DNA of 35,360 nt, taken from SAR324 cluster bacterium (lineage in GTDB: Bacteria; SAR324; NAC60-12). Made by a program: the position numbers and the translations under genes. Of this stretch, positions 25,165-34,511 are shown in pieces. The notes beneath the pieces were generated by a model, which worked only from the letters and a program-made list of their open reading frames with translations, was not told where the DNA came from and searched no databases. Numbering within the stretch: position 1 is the stretch's first letter; each line of letters starts with the position of its first letter. The stretch covers positions 1-35,360 of the forward strand of contig JADGAT010000055.1 in assembly GCA_015231885.1 (NCBI GenBank). Direction: 5' to 3'.

Positions 25165-26298
25165 ATGCCTGACGATATTTTACAAAACAAGAAAGTGGCA
25201 TTAGTTCACGACTGGTTGAATGGAATGCGAGGGGGAGAGAAGTGCTTGGAGGTGTTTTGTGAAATCTTTCCAGATGCTGATCTGTACACCCTGCTTTATG
25301 AAGAAGGCACCTTGTCTGCCACCATTGAGGAGATGAGTATCATTCCTTCCTTTATTCAGAAGCTTCCGTACAGCTTCAAACGATACCGACACTACCTTCC
25401 TTTATTTCCGATTGCCATTGAACGTTTCAACTTAAATGATTATGATTTGATTTTGAGTTCCAGTCACTGTGTGGCAAAAGGAGTAAGGCACCATGGAAAA
25501 CCGTATCATATTTCTTATATTCATGCTCCGATGCGCTATATGTGGGGGTTGTTTGATACCTATTTTGGTCCTCAAAAAACAAATCTAGCCGTACGTACAA
25601 TTGCAAAAGCTATACGTCCTTATTTACAACAATGGGATTTGAAATCTTCCAATAGGGTGCATACCTTTCTATGCAATAGCAAAAATATACAAAATAGAAT
25701 TTTGGAAATTTATCACAGAGATTCGACAGTGATCCATCCTCCTGTCGATTTATCCAGCTTTCCTGCCGGGAATGGAAAAAAAAACTTCTATCTTATGGTT
25801 GGGGCCTTTGCTCCAAATAAGCGTGTGGATCTTGCTATAAAAGTTTTCAACAATTTGAAGCATCCTCTTAAGATAGTTGGTAGTGGACAAGACGAAGCGT
25901 ATTGCCGTTCTATTGCAGATTCTAATATTGAATTTCTTGGTAATGTCGATGACCGAACAATCAGTCAATTGTATCAAGAAGCAAAAGCCTTTATTTTTCC
26001 AGGAGAAGATGATTTTGGAATCACCCCATTAGAGGCTCAAGCTTCGGGTACACCTGTCATTGCTTTTGCTAAGGGAGGAGCATTGGAAACGGTGACAGAA
26101 GAGACTGGAATTTTTTTTAATGAACAAACTGTTGAATCGTTGGAAACAGCTGTTGTGCAGTTCGAAGATCAAAAAAAAATATTTTCTACAGAAAAATGCG
26201 TCCAACAGGCCCGGCGTTTTAGCAGGGAGCGCTTCAAACAAGAGATTATCAAAGCTTTAGAACAAGGGTATCAACAGTGGCAGAATACAGAGGCCTAA
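25165..26298 (+). CDS. GT4-family glycosyltransferase (GT-B fold)
   Basis: A 377-aa cytoplasmic or membrane-associated glycosyltransferase. The N-terminal acceptor half starts KKVALVHDWLNGMRGGEK, a typical GT4 opening with a Gly-rich loop. The donor half includes YLMVGAFAPNKRVDLAI at 209-225 and FPGEDDFGITPLEAQASGTPVIA at 278-300, where D282 and E290 occupy the EX7E positions. Such enzymes transfer a sugar from a nucleotide sugar in exopolysaccharide, O-antigen or glycolipid synthesis; the sugar and acceptor are not readable. The 11-nt gap after the amidase, containing GAGG, suggests one operon. Confidence 0.9.
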   Translation: MPDDILQNKKVALVHDWLNGMRGGEKCLEVFCEIFPDADLYTLLYEEGTLSATIEEMSIIPSFIQKLPYSFKRYRHYLPLFPIAIERFNLNDYDLILSSSHCVAKGVRHHGKPYHISYIHAPMRYMWGLFDTYFGPQKTNLAVRTIAKAIRPYLQQWDLKSSNRVHTFLCNSKNIQNRILEIYHRDSTVIHPPVDLSSFPAGNGKKNFYLMVGAFAPNKRVDLAIKVFNNLKHPLKIVGSGQDEAYCRSIADSNIEFLGNVDDRTISQLYQEAKAFIFPGEDDFGITPLEAQASGTPVIAFAKGGALETVTEETGIFFNEQTVESLETAVVQFEDQKKIFSTEKCVQQARRFSRERFKQEIIKALEQGYQQWQNTEA

Positions 26299-26373
26299 AT
26301 TTCTGTGAACAGACATTGACTTCCCTCCAATCTTGTCATATATCTGGACATTCATTTTATAGAAAAGATACTC

Positions 26374-27096
26374 ATGCAGCCACATAAAAAACAAAAATCC
26401 TATCAAGTTCTGTTATCTGGAAAACAATTACTCTGGATTAGCTTATTATCCTTTACCAGTCTGGTTATCTGCTTTTATTTAGGTTTTGTTTCGGGGAAAA
26501 GCTCCCGCCCTCCTTTAGAGTCTTCTCCGATTTCTCAACAACTTACTCCATTGACTGCTGAAAAGGCAACTCTTTCTCCAGAAAAATTAAGTTTCTTTGA
26601 AATGGACAGCTCCGCAAAAGAACAGGAAATCCAGAAAAAGGCTGAGGTCTTTAACCTGAATCAGTTAGAACAATTAAAACAAAAAACCAACTTGTTGCAG
26701 AATGAACAAAAAAAGAGAATGGAAACTGAAAACACACCTTCGGCTACGATTCAGAAATCAGAAAAACCGACCATAGTCAAACAACAAAAGCCGACATCCA
26801 AAGAGCCTGGTCCAGTTCAAAAGCAACCCAATCCACCATTAGTAGAAGCTAAATCTATGGATTTTTATACTCTGCAAGTATTTACCTCTTCTGATAAAGA
26901 AAAAGCAGAAATGCTTGTTAGACGATTGAAAGAGAGAGGGTACTTGGATGCTTACTTAAACCCATACACAACTACGGATAAGAAACAGCTTTATCGAGTG
27001 AGAGTGGCAAAAACAGACAAGAAGACGGTCGAATCTCTTGCTATAAAAATAAAAAAATTAGACTTTATTGAGCATGTACAGGTTACTCGATTGTAA
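26374..27096 (+). CDS. SPOR-domain membrane protein
   Basis: A 240-aa bitopic inner-membrane protein. A short basic N-terminus is followed by one membrane helix (about 18-39), a Pro/Gln/Lys-rich periplasmic linker (40-160), and a C-terminal SPOR domain (about 162-238: FYTLQVFTSSDKEKAEMLV, then LYRVRVAKTDKKTVE). SPOR domains bind peptidoglycan stripped of stem peptides, which is the product of amidases such as the one two genes upstream. That makes a division or septal-wall role plausible (inference from family). It lies 75 nt after the glycosyltransferase, same strand, and is followed by a hairpin terminator. Confidence 0.88.
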   Translation: MQPHKKQKSYQVLLSGKQLLWISLLSFTSLVICFYLGFVSGKSSRPPLESSPISQQLTPLTAEKATLSPEKLSFFEMDSSAKEQEIQKKAEVFNLNQLEQLKQKTNLLQNEQKKRMETENTPSATIQKSEKPTIVKQQKPTSKEPGPVQKQPNPPLVEAKSMDFYTLQVFTSSDKEKAEMLVRRLKERGYLDAYLNPYTTTDKKQLYRVRVAKTDKKTVESLAIKIKKLDFIEHVQVTRL

Positions 27097-27170
27097 GCGG
27101 ATAGAAAAAATGGTTGGAATCTAAAAAAATCCATGCTAGCATTGTATAGTTTTCATGTTGATCCTCCTTC

Positions 27171-27210
27171 AATACCCACTGCTCATCATCGATGTGCAGC
27201 GGGTATTGAT
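27171..27210 (+). terminator. Intrinsic terminator after the SPOR gene
   Basis: AATACCCACTGC (27171-27182) pairs with GCAGCGGGTATT (27196-27207), 11 of 12 positions, around a 13-nt loop, and is followed by GATTTTTACC. It sits 75 nt after the SPOR stop and before the end of the convergent chemoreceptor gene. Confidence 0.6.
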
Positions 27211-27224
27211 TTTTACCTCACAGT

Positions 27225-28811
27225 TTATTTGACTCCAGCACGAAACCCCCCCCAATGCTTTCCCTTGATAAAAATGGGTACTGAAAGATCGTACATGATT
27301 TCACCAGTATCCCGCATGTAGCACTGTAATAAAAATGGTTCTTGGTTTTGACCGGCACGTAGTCCTGTGTAATCATTGAAAATCCTGCGACTTCTATTTC
27401 CCACCAAATCTTTATCATAATCGCCAGTCAGTGGTTTATCAAAGCTTGAATTATGTTTTGGCAAATAGCCATTGCGGTCAATCAATACACAAAATGCGAT
27501 AGCCTCAAATTTCTTTTGCAATCCATCCTGCCAGTTTTGCAGATCGGTGTTATCCAGCCAGTCAAGATATTTAACAGAGTGTTTGACAGGGTCCGTTTCA
27601 GGGATTTCCTGGTAGTTTTCATCCCAAATATCAATTCCCAGACTTTCTCCCATCATTATCAATTTTTCCAATCTCACTGCCATGGATCGCATCTCTTGTA
27701 AAATTTCTGAGGTGGGATTGCCCAGATGGTAGGTCAGCATCTCTTTAGCAACTTGCTCTGCCTGGACAGACAAGTCTCTGGAAATGGCGACGGACTCTTC
27801 GATGTCCGCTAAAATGACCTCTGATTTTTCTGAGAGTTCTGCAATGGAATCGCTAATAACATGTACTGTAGAATTTTGCTCTTCTACTGAAGATGCGATA
27901 TCTTCAGCTTGCAGCTGCGTATCATTGGCATTTTGTAGAATATTTTCAAAAGTTGTTTTGGAGGCCTCTGTAATCTCCATACCATCTTTAATGAGTTGGT
28001 TGCCTCCTTCTATTTCTTCCACTACTTTATTGGTAATCATATGCGTGTTTTCAATGAGAGCCGATATTTCCACAGTCGAATTGGCTGTTCGTTCTGCTAA
28101 ATTCCTCACTTCATCAGCAACCACTGCAAATCCTTTTCCCTGATCTCCCGCCTTTGCAGCTTCTATAGCCGCATTCAATGACAGAAGATTAGTCTGCCTG
28201 GTAATATCACGAATGACATCCATTACTTTATTTATTTTTTTGGAAGACTCCTGCAATTGGTGAAGTGTGTCATTAGTGGCGTCCATCTTTTCAATCATCC
28301 GAGTCATGATAGCGATGTTTTCCTGCACCTTGTCCATTCCTTCCTGTGCCGCTTCAAAGGTCTTAATTGTATTGTTCCGAGTCTCTTCTGTCCTTTCAGC
28401 AATGTTGTCTAAGACCATTGCCATTTCCTGCGTGGCATTTTTTACATCAGAAGCCTGTGCAGTTTCCTCCTGGAAGTTGGCCTGGATTTGTGCTAACGCA
28501 TGATGGAGTTTAGCAGTCGCAACAGAATTTTTGGACCCAATCTCAAAGAGTATCGTGAATTTTTCACGGAGAAAATTGGTAAATGGAAAATGACCTTGTC
28601 CTGTTTTTCGTAGATCTTTATTGTTCTTAATTGTATCCAGTTCATTTCCCTGCCACTGAAATGAGACAAAATAAGTAACTGGAATCTGGATAAGAACTGC
28701 TAAGATGAATAAATATTTTAGAGGTTCTGCTCCTGCGAGTAACCACAATGTCAGAATGACTAAATCGACCATCGTGATGGCTATAAAATATGCAGATTTT
28801 TTATCACTCAT
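27225..28811 (-). CDS. Methyl-accepting chemotaxis protein with a C-terminal sensor-like domain
   Basis: A 528-aa chemoreceptor. The start at ATG 28811 (MSDKKSAYF) is chosen because AAGGA lies about 8 nt upstream; the frame is open further but without a better signal. Two hydrophobic segments (about 6-26 and 31-50) are joined by only a few residues, so there is almost no periplasmic sensor. The cytoplasmic MCP signalling coiled coil follows, with its hairpin tip around 206-237 (NLLSLNAAIEAAKAGDQGKG, VADEVRNLAERT), the CheA/CheW contact region. After the signalling helices comes a C-terminal domain of about 110 residues (FCVLIDRNGYLPKHNSSF; NRSRRIFNDYTGL; DLSVPIFIKGKHWGGFRAG) that looks PAS/Cache-like. 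Sensing is therefore probably intracellular. Convergent with the SPOR gene; no che genes in the window. Confidence 0.92.
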   Translation of the reverse strand: MSDKKSAYFIAITMVDLVILTLWLLAGAEPLKYLFILAVLIQIPVTYFVSFQWQGNELDTIKNNKDLRKTGQGHFPFTNFLREKFTILFEIGSKNSVATAKLHHALAQIQANFQEETAQASDVKNATQEMAMVLDNIAERTEETRNNTIKTFEAAQEGMDKVQENIAIMTRMIEKMDATNDTLHQLQESSKKINKVMDVIRDITRQTNLLSLNAAIEAAKAGDQGKGFAVVADEVRNLAERTANSTVEISALIENTHMITNKVVEEIEGGNQLIKDGMEITEASKTTFENILQNANDTQLQAEDIASSVEEQNSTVHVISDSIAELSEKSEVILADIEESVAISRDLSVQAEQVAKEMLTYHLGNPTSEILQEMRSMAVRLEKLIMMGESLGIDIWDENYQEIPETDPVKHSVKYLDWLDNTDLQNWQDGLQKKFEAIAFCVLIDRNGYLPKHNSSFDKPLTGDYDKDLVGNRSRRIFNDYTGLRAGQNQEPFLLQCYMRDTGEIMYDLSVPIFIKGKHWGGFRAGVK

Positions 28812-29250
28812 ATTTTTTTCCTTTCCGGAATAACATTTGGAATAATATCTGATGCGAACCATGGTGTTGAAGAATAGACTGAAACTGCATTTACTATTCC
28901 TGTGGGCATGTTTGATCCATGCATAATCCCTATAAGCTATATACTGTAAACGCACCGACTTTACCAGTAATAATTAAGAGTGATTTGTCTTTTTCGTATT
29001 GGAATTGGTATGATCGTTCCTTTGCTTGTGATATGCTGAAAATTATTTTCTTAAATATATTATTTTTATTACATAATTAAAAACAATTACTCAGAATGCT
29101 TCTATTTTCCGCATAAAAGGAAAAAACTTAAGGTGTAACTTATGACATATATATCCATTAATTCGTTGAATATTAAGAAGAATAGGGGTTCATTTTTTTA
29201 AAAAATTATTTAAAAATAGCAAAAATCTACATTGAAAGAATGTTTTTAAT

Positions 29251-29300
29251 TTTTTTATCATTGTATTCGCAAATGTGCGCTGTGGGACGATGATAAAAAA
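29251..29300. other. 14-bp stem-loop with nested inner hairpin upstream of mqnE
   Basis: TTTTTTATCATTGT (29251-29264) pairs with ACGATGATAAAAAA (29287-29300) with a single T-G wobble. The 22-nt loop contains a second small stem CGCA/TGCG (29268-29271, 29276-29279). The T-tract and A-tract arms could make a bidirectional terminator, for example for a small RNA ending here, or an operator. Confidence 0.5.
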
Positions 29301-29330
29301 TTGAGGCGTTTTTGAGTATGTTTCTGGTTT

Positions 29331-29374
29331 AATTTTATATGTACGTTAATTAACATTATCGAACATATAAAATT
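29331..29374. other. 12-bp perfect inverted repeat upstream of mqnE
   Basis: AATTTTATATGT (29331-29342) and ACATATAAAATT (29363-29374) are perfect inverted copies separated by 20 nt that contain the palindrome TTAATTAA. It lies about 100 nt before the mqnE start and is a candidate regulator-binding or structured-leader site. Confidence 0.45.
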
Positions 29375-29431
29375 ATCACTTTTATCACGGAATATTTTGA
29401 ATATATCGACAACGAAGAACGCTAATGGTAT

Positions 29432-29447
29432 ATTGCACTGCTGCAAT
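29432..29447 (+). promoter_or_regulatory. Short hairpin in the mqnE leader
   Basis: ATTGCA-CTGC-TGCAAT forms a 6-bp stem with a 4-nt loop, 24 nt before the mqnE ATG. It could be an operator or a leader hairpin. No riboswitch family is recognised. Confidence 0.3.
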
Positions 29448-29471
29448 GAGTTTATCACACCAGGGTAAAAA

Positions 29472-30587
29472 ATGAAAATTGAGGAACTTAAGAAATACAA
29501 CGAGCAACTCCCCGAACTTCACACAGTCATTGAAGCTGTTCAAAAATCCCGGCCATTGACTCTTGAAGAAGGGATGCTTTTGTATAAAAATTATCCTTTA
29601 GAAGTGGTACAGACGCTTGCTGATTATCGTCGTGAAAGACTTCATGGAAAAAAAGTTTTTTACAATCGCAACATCCACATAGAGCCTACCAACAAGTGTG
29701 TTTATGCCTGTAAATTTTGCTCATTCTACAGATCACCAAAATCTAGCAGCGAGGAGGGGGTGTGGGATTATACATTTGAAGATATTGAAGAAATCCTGGA
29801 ATCACACAAAACACAAAATCTAACAGAAGTCCATATCACAGGAGGTGTACACCCAACCCATGAGCTTGACTGGTGGACAGAGCTGGTTCGGAGAGTAAAA
29901 AAAATACTGCCTGGCATTCATGTAAAGGCATACACGGCTGTTGAAATCGCTTTTATGGCAAAGCAGGAAGGAATTTCCTTTAAGCAAGTTTTATTGGAGC
30001 TGCAGAAAGCAGGAGTAGACTCGTTACCAGGAGGAGGAGCCGAAATACTGAATTCCGAAGTACGGAAAAAGATTGCGGGAGGAAAGGCTCCTTCGAGTCA
30101 CTGGCTGGAGATACACAAAACTGCACATGAATTAAGGATTCAATCCAATGCGACCATGCTGTATGGTCATGTGGAAACACTGGAGCACCGTTTGGAACAC
30201 ATGATTGAAATCCGGGAATTGCAAGAGCAAACCGACGGATTCAATGCCTTCATTCCATTAAAATACCGCAATGTGAACAATGCGCTTTCTCACATCAAAG
30301 AAACTCAAGAGGAAGATGACTTGCGTAATTTTGCGGTTTCCCGGCTGATGGTGCAGAACATTAAACATTTGAAAGCATACTGGGTGATGCTGGGAATCGA
30401 AACAGCGCAAAAAAGTTTATCTTATGGAGTGGATGATTTAGATGGCACCATCAGTGATACCACCAAAATTTACTCGATGGCAGGTTCAATAGACCATCCG
30501 GCCATGACAGTCATGCAGCTCAAGCAAATTATAGAAAATCAGGATTTTATCCCTGTAGAGCGTGACTCCATTTATAATCCCATCTAG
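29472..30587 (+). CDS. mqnE: Aminofutalosine synthase MqnE (radical SAM)
   Basis: A 371-aa radical SAM enzyme of the futalosine pathway to menaquinone. It joins SAM-derived adenosine to the chorismate-derived enolpyruvyl-benzoate to make aminofutalosine. The [4Fe-4S] motif is C76-X3-C80-X2-C83 in NKCVYACKFCSF. Family signatures include EVHITGGVHP, VKAYTAVEI, DSLPGGGAEIL, SNATMLYGHVE and GFNAFIPLKYRN. These favour MqnE over its sister MqnC (dehypoxanthine futalosine cyclase), which shares the fold. The start ATG follows CCAGGGTAAAAA. The other mqn genes are not in the window. dnaE starts 17 nt downstream, so the two may be co-transcribed despite unrelated functions. Confidence 0.9.
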   Translation: MKIEELKKYNEQLPELHTVIEAVQKSRPLTLEEGMLLYKNYPLEVVQTLADYRRERLHGKKVFYNRNIHIEPTNKCVYACKFCSFYRSPKSSSEEGVWDYTFEDIEEILESHKTQNLTEVHITGGVHPTHELDWWTELVRRVKKILPGIHVKAYTAVEIAFMAKQEGISFKQVLLELQKAGVDSLPGGGAEILNSEVRKKIAGGKAPSSHWLEIHKTAHELRIQSNATMLYGHVETLEHRLEHMIEIRELQEQTDGFNAFIPLKYRNVNNALSHIKETQEEDDLRNFAVSRLMVQNIKHLKAYWVMLGIETAQKSLSYGVDDLDGTISDTTKIYSMAGSIDHPAMTVMQLKQIIENQDFIPVERDSIYNPI

Positions 30588-30604
30588 ATCAATTAACCCA
30601 GATA

Positions 30605-33600
30605 ATGGAACAACAATTCATTCACTTGCATTTACACACGCAATATTCCTTGATGCGGGGGGCCATTCCAATCAAACGACTGGCAAAAGCACTTCAGCAG
30701 CTGGAGTATAATAGCTGTGCCATCACTGATCATGGAAATGCATTTGGAGCCATTGAGTTTTATCATACGTTAAAAAAAGAAAATATTATTCCTATCATTG
30801 GAATTGGACTTTATATCGCAAAAGAATCCAGACATAAGCGAGATTACGAAAACCGTGGAGCGAATGCTAATCAAATCAATTTACTGTGCCAAAACAGAGA
30901 AGGTTATCGGAATTTAACGTATCTGAGCAGCCTTTCTTATACGGAGGGGAAGCACTATGGTTTTCCAAGAGCCGATCATGAACTGCTGGAAAAATACAAT
31001 CAGGGTTTAGTTGCGCTCAGCGCAGGATTAGACGGAGAACTCGCTCAGCATCTATTAAATGGACGAACTGAAGAAGCAAAATCCCTTGCTTCCTGGTACC
31101 GTGATTTATTTGAGGGGCGTTATTATATTGAATTGCAGAATACGCAGCGTGGTGAGCAAAATCAACTAAATCCCTTATTGGTGGAACTTGCCCGAGAATT
31201 ATCCATTCCACTGGTAGGGACAAACGATTGTCACTACTTATCAGAAGAAGATGCTTATTCCCATTATATTCTCGAATTGATGGGACTGCAAAGAAGGATC
31301 ACTGATACTAATATTCCTCCGATGAAACCAAATCAACTGTATCTAAAAAGTACCGAGGAGATGATGGAGGCATTCAGAAATTTACCATCTGATGCTCTGG
31401 AGAATACGGTTAAGATTGCTGATCAATGTGATCTCGATTTGACAAATAACTCTTACTATTTGCCTAAGTTTGAAATCCCTGAAACTCACACGGTGGCTTC
31501 TTTTTTTAGGCATAGCGCCGAAACGGGATTAGAAAAACGCCTGGAGCATCTGTTTAAATTATACCAACCTGAAGAGCCCTATGAAGAATTCCGCAAACCT
31601 TATGATGATCGGCTCCAGTTTGAATTGGATGTGATCATTAGTATGGAATTTCCAGGATATTTTTTGATTGTCGCTGATTTTATCAACTGGGCAAAAGACA
31701 ACGGAATTCCTGTAGGTCCGGGGCGGGGGTCCGGGGCGGGTTCTCTCGTGGCTTACGCTCTGCGAATTACTGATGTGGACCCTCTGAAGTATGGATTGCT
31801 TTTTGAGCGTTTTCTGAATCCGGATCGTGTCAGCATGCCGGATTTTGATATCGACTTTGAGGTAAGCGGCAGAGAAAAGGTGATCAATTATGTCCGGCAG
31901 AAGTATGGAGAAAATAATGTGTGCCAGATTGCAACCTTCCAAACACTAGGGGCTAAAGCGGCCATACGCAATGTGGCAAGGGTTTTGGATTTTCCATACT
32001 CCGAGGCTGATAAGATCGCAAAGCTAATTCCTAACATAATCGGAATTAGCCTGGAAAAATCCATTCAACAAGAACCAGAATTGAAAAAACTCGAAGAAGA
32101 AGGTTCTGAAAATGAAAAGAAATTGATCTCTCTGGCAAAAAAACTGGAAGGCTTGACAACCCATTTAGGAACTCATGCGGCAGGAGTAATCATCATGGAT
32201 ACCGACATTCGGGAGGTAATGCCTGTCTGTACCGGAAAAGATGATTCCTTGCAATCCATGTTCACCATGAAGTATGCAGAAGACCAAGGTGCGGTGAAAT
32301 TCGACTTTCTGGGGCTTTTGAATTTATCAACAATAGATTCTGCTCTGAAGTTAGTGAACACTCAGCGTCCCGAAGAGGATCCTCTGGATATTGAAATGAT
32401 TCCTATGGATGACAAACTGACATTTGAACTCCTGTGTCGTGGAGATACAACAGGAATCTTTCAGCTGGAATCTTCCGGAATGAAAAAGCTGGTAGTGGAT
32501 ATGCAACCCACCCTGTTTGAAGATATTGTTGCAATTGTTGCTCTTTATCGTCCAGGACCACTGGGTTCGGGAATGGTTGATGATTTCATTCAGCGCAAAC
32601 ACGGACGGAAGAATATAGCGTATTCTCATCCATTGATGTCTTCGATTCTACAAGAAACTTATGGGGTGATTGTGTACCAGGAGCAAATCATGCAAGCCGT
32701 CCAGGTGCTGGCAGGATTCACACTGGGGCAGGCAGACCTGTTGAGACGAGCCATTGGAAAAAAAATCCCTGAAGTTCTGGCACAGGAACGACAACACTTT
32801 GTACAAGGTTGTTTGAATAAACCTGAATTTGTGGATGGCGCTTCAAAATCGCCTAAAGAAACGGCAAATGAAATTTTTGATCTGATTGACTATTTTTCAG
32901 GGTATGGTTTTAATAAATCCCACACAGTTGCTTATGGTTTGATCAGTTACCAAACCGCCTATCTCAAAGCCCATTATCCTGTAGAGTTCATGGCTGCTCT
33001 ACTCAATTGCAGTATGAATAATCCTGATAAAGTCGTCAACTTTATCAGCGAGTGCAAAGACATGGGAATCCAGGTTTTACCACCAGATGTCAATCAAAGT
33101 GTCAATGAATTCACAGTGTCTTTTTTGCGTTTTGAATTGACCTCTGCTACAAAAAAAAGTCTGAAAACAATAGGAATTCCTGAAAACCTATTAAACGATT
33201 TAGACTCGGTGATAAACCAAAAATTTTCTAATGAAGTCGCATTGAAGTCTGCTTTGAGCCAGTTGCCTGGATGGGAAGAAAAATCGGAATATTGGAATAC
33301 AATTATGCGTTTGATGCGAATTGATGCGGTACGGTTTGGTATGAACGCCGTTAAGAATGTGGGAGGAAATGCTGTGGATGCCATTTTGGATGCACGTGAC
33401 AAAAAAGAACACAAGCAATTCTCTGACATCATGGATTTTATGAAATCGGTTGACTTGACAAAAATCAATTCACGTATGCTGGAAACATTAATTAAATGCG
33501 GAGCTTTTGATTCCCTCAACTCCAACAGATCCCAATTATTCGAAGTTTTAGAAGAAGCCATCCATCTAGGCCAAGAATTTCAGCGTGCCGAAGACCCATC

Positions 33601-34324
33601 GCAAAATTCGTTATTCAATTTGCTGAGTGAGGAAGATGCAAAAAGTACAGAAACTACCTTGCAGTTGCCTGATACCAAACCATGGAATATGAAACAACAA
33701 TTGGCTTATGAAAAGGAGTCCCTTGGTTTCTATGTGTCCGGACATCCGCTGGATCGTTATGAGTCCGAAGTCAAAAAACTGGCAACTACTACTTATCATC
33801 TCCAGGAAAAAGATTATAAAGAAGGAGATACTGCCGCACTGGCAGGAATCATTATTTCTAAAACCGTTAGGTTAACAAAAAATTCAGATAAATTTGCGAT
33901 CATTAAATTAGAAGATTTACGAGGCTCTATTGAAATTCCAATCTATACAAAATTGTATGAAAATGTTAAAAACCTGCTCGATGAAGACGAACCGATTCTA
34001 ATTAAAGGAAGGATTACCACAACCAGGGATGACGAAATTGGTCTTACTGCAGAAAGTGTAGAGCCGCTCAGTCATCTACGTGAAAATACGTGCAAAAGCA
34101 TCACGTTGCAACTATCAAATCAAATAATATATGATTATAATTTCAATCATTTGCGGGAAATGCTGCTCACTTCTCCAGGTACCTGTCCGGTGTACTTTGA
34201 AATTCAAGCAGCCGAAGCTGGAGTGGTTAAGGTTCTGTTGCAGGAAAAAATAACTCCTACCGCAAAACTGATTGATCAGTTGAGTGAAAACTTTAAACAA
34301 TGTCATATGCTGTTTAATTATTAG
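30605..34324 (+). CDS. dnaE: DNA polymerase III alpha subunit DnaE
   Basis: The replicative polymerase catalytic subunit, 1239 aa, somewhat longer than E. coli DnaE (1160). The N-terminal PHP domain begins HLHLHTQYSLMRG (H7, H9, H11). The palm carries GPGRGSGAGSLVAYAL and catalytic aspartates D413 and D415 in PDFDIDF, with D567 in VKFDFLGL as the third. Fingers and tandem HhH regions follow (FNKSHTVAYGLISYQTAYLK; FGMNAVKNVG). An OB fold lies near the C-terminus (about 1070-1160: AALAGIIISKTVR). The C-terminal tail is short. A region around 835-905 with a KKSLKTIG... insert looks lineage-specific. Located 17 nt after mqnE. Confidence 0.97.
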   Translation: MEQQFIHLHLHTQYSLMRGAIPIKRLAKALQQLEYNSCAITDHGNAFGAIEFYHTLKKENIIPIIGIGLYIAKESRHKRDYENRGANANQINLLCQNREGYRNLTYLSSLSYTEGKHYGFPRADHELLEKYNQGLVALSAGLDGELAQHLLNGRTEEAKSLASWYRDLFEGRYYIELQNTQRGEQNQLNPLLVELARELSIPLVGTNDCHYLSEEDAYSHYILELMGLQRRITDTNIPPMKPNQLYLKSTEEMMEAFRNLPSDALENTVKIADQCDLDLTNNSYYLPKFEIPETHTVASFFRHSAETGLEKRLEHLFKLYQPEEPYEEFRKPYDDRLQFELDVIISMEFPGYFLIVADFINWAKDNGIPVGPGRGSGAGSLVAYALRITDVDPLKYGLLFERFLNPDRVSMPDFDIDFEVSGREKVINYVRQKYGENNVCQIATFQTLGAKAAIRNVARVLDFPYSEADKIAKLIPNIIGISLEKSIQQEPELKKLEEEGSENEKKLISLAKKLEGLTTHLGTHAAGVIIMDTDIREVMPVCTGKDDSLQSMFTMKYAEDQGAVKFDFLGLLNLSTIDSALKLVNTQRPEEDPLDIEMIPMDDKLTFELLCRGDTTGIFQLESSGMKKLVVDMQPTLFEDIVAIVALYRPGPLGSGMVDDFIQRKHGRKNIAYSHPLMSSILQETYGVIVYQEQIMQAVQVLAGFTLGQADLLRRAIGKKIPEVLAQERQHFVQGCLNKPEFVDGASKSPKETANEIFDLIDYFSGYGFNKSHTVAYGLISYQTAYLKAHYPVEFMAALLNCSMNNPDKVVNFISECKDMGIQVLPPDVNQSVNEFTVSFLRFELTSATKKSLKTIGIPENLLNDLDSVINQKFSNEVALKSALSQLPGWEEKSEYWNTIMRLMRIDAVRFGMNAVKNVGGNAVDAILDARDKKEHKQFSDIMDFMKSVDLTKINSRMLETLIKCGAFDSLNSNRSQLFEVLEEAIHLGQEFQRAEDPSQNSLFNLLSEEDAKSTETTLQLPDTKPWNMKQQLAYEKESLGFYVSGHPLDRYESEVKKLATTTYHLQEKDYKEGDTAALAGIIISKTVRLTKNSDKFAIIKLEDLRGSIEIPIYTKLYENVKNLLDEDEPILIKGRITTTRDDEIGLTAESVEPLSHLRENTCKSITLQLSNQIIYDYNFNHLREMLLTSPGTCPVYFEIQAAEAGVVKVLLQEKITPTAKLIDQLSENFKQCHMLFNY

Positions 34325-34404
34325 CTCTTTAAAAAATTAGTGTTTAAAGTTGTTAATTAATAAAACATAATATTGATAAAAATATTTACATATCTTAAAT
34401 AAAT

Positions 34405-34452
34405 AATCCCCGCAGCAAGCTGTCGAGCAAGCTCGACCCTTCGCGGGGTATT
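34405..34452. repeat. GC-rich two-step hairpin (terminator or REP-like repeat)
   Basis: Outer arms CCCCGC (34408-34413) and GCGGGG (34443-34448) enclose an inner stem GTCGAGC (34422-34428) / GCTCGAC (34431-34437) with a 2-nt loop. The GC content is far above the surrounding AT-rich DNA. It stands 84 nt after dnaE and 60 nt from the recombinase end. It could end transcription from both sides, or be a mobile palindromic repeat. Confidence 0.55.
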
Positions 34453-34511
34453 CGGTTGCTAGAACAAAGTGAATTGCATATTAACGGAGAGCATTTCAAA
34501 GTGGGGGCAAC

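Larger units (their letters stand above)
28812..29471. other. 660-nt AT-rich intergenic region between divergent MCP and mqnE
   Basis: I find no convincing protein gene here; open frames are short and AT-biased. The region must hold the divergent promoters of the chemoreceptor and mqnE. Its right third holds three inverted repeats, listed separately. A smaller repeat, TTTTCC..GGAAAA around 29107-29126, is also present. Confidence 0.6.

Noticed and set aside
29258..29500. Minus-strand open frame of 80 codons in the mqnE upstream gap
   Set aside because: It overlaps the mqnE start, begins and ends in AT-rich non-coding DNA, runs through the inverted repeats and has no family-like pattern.
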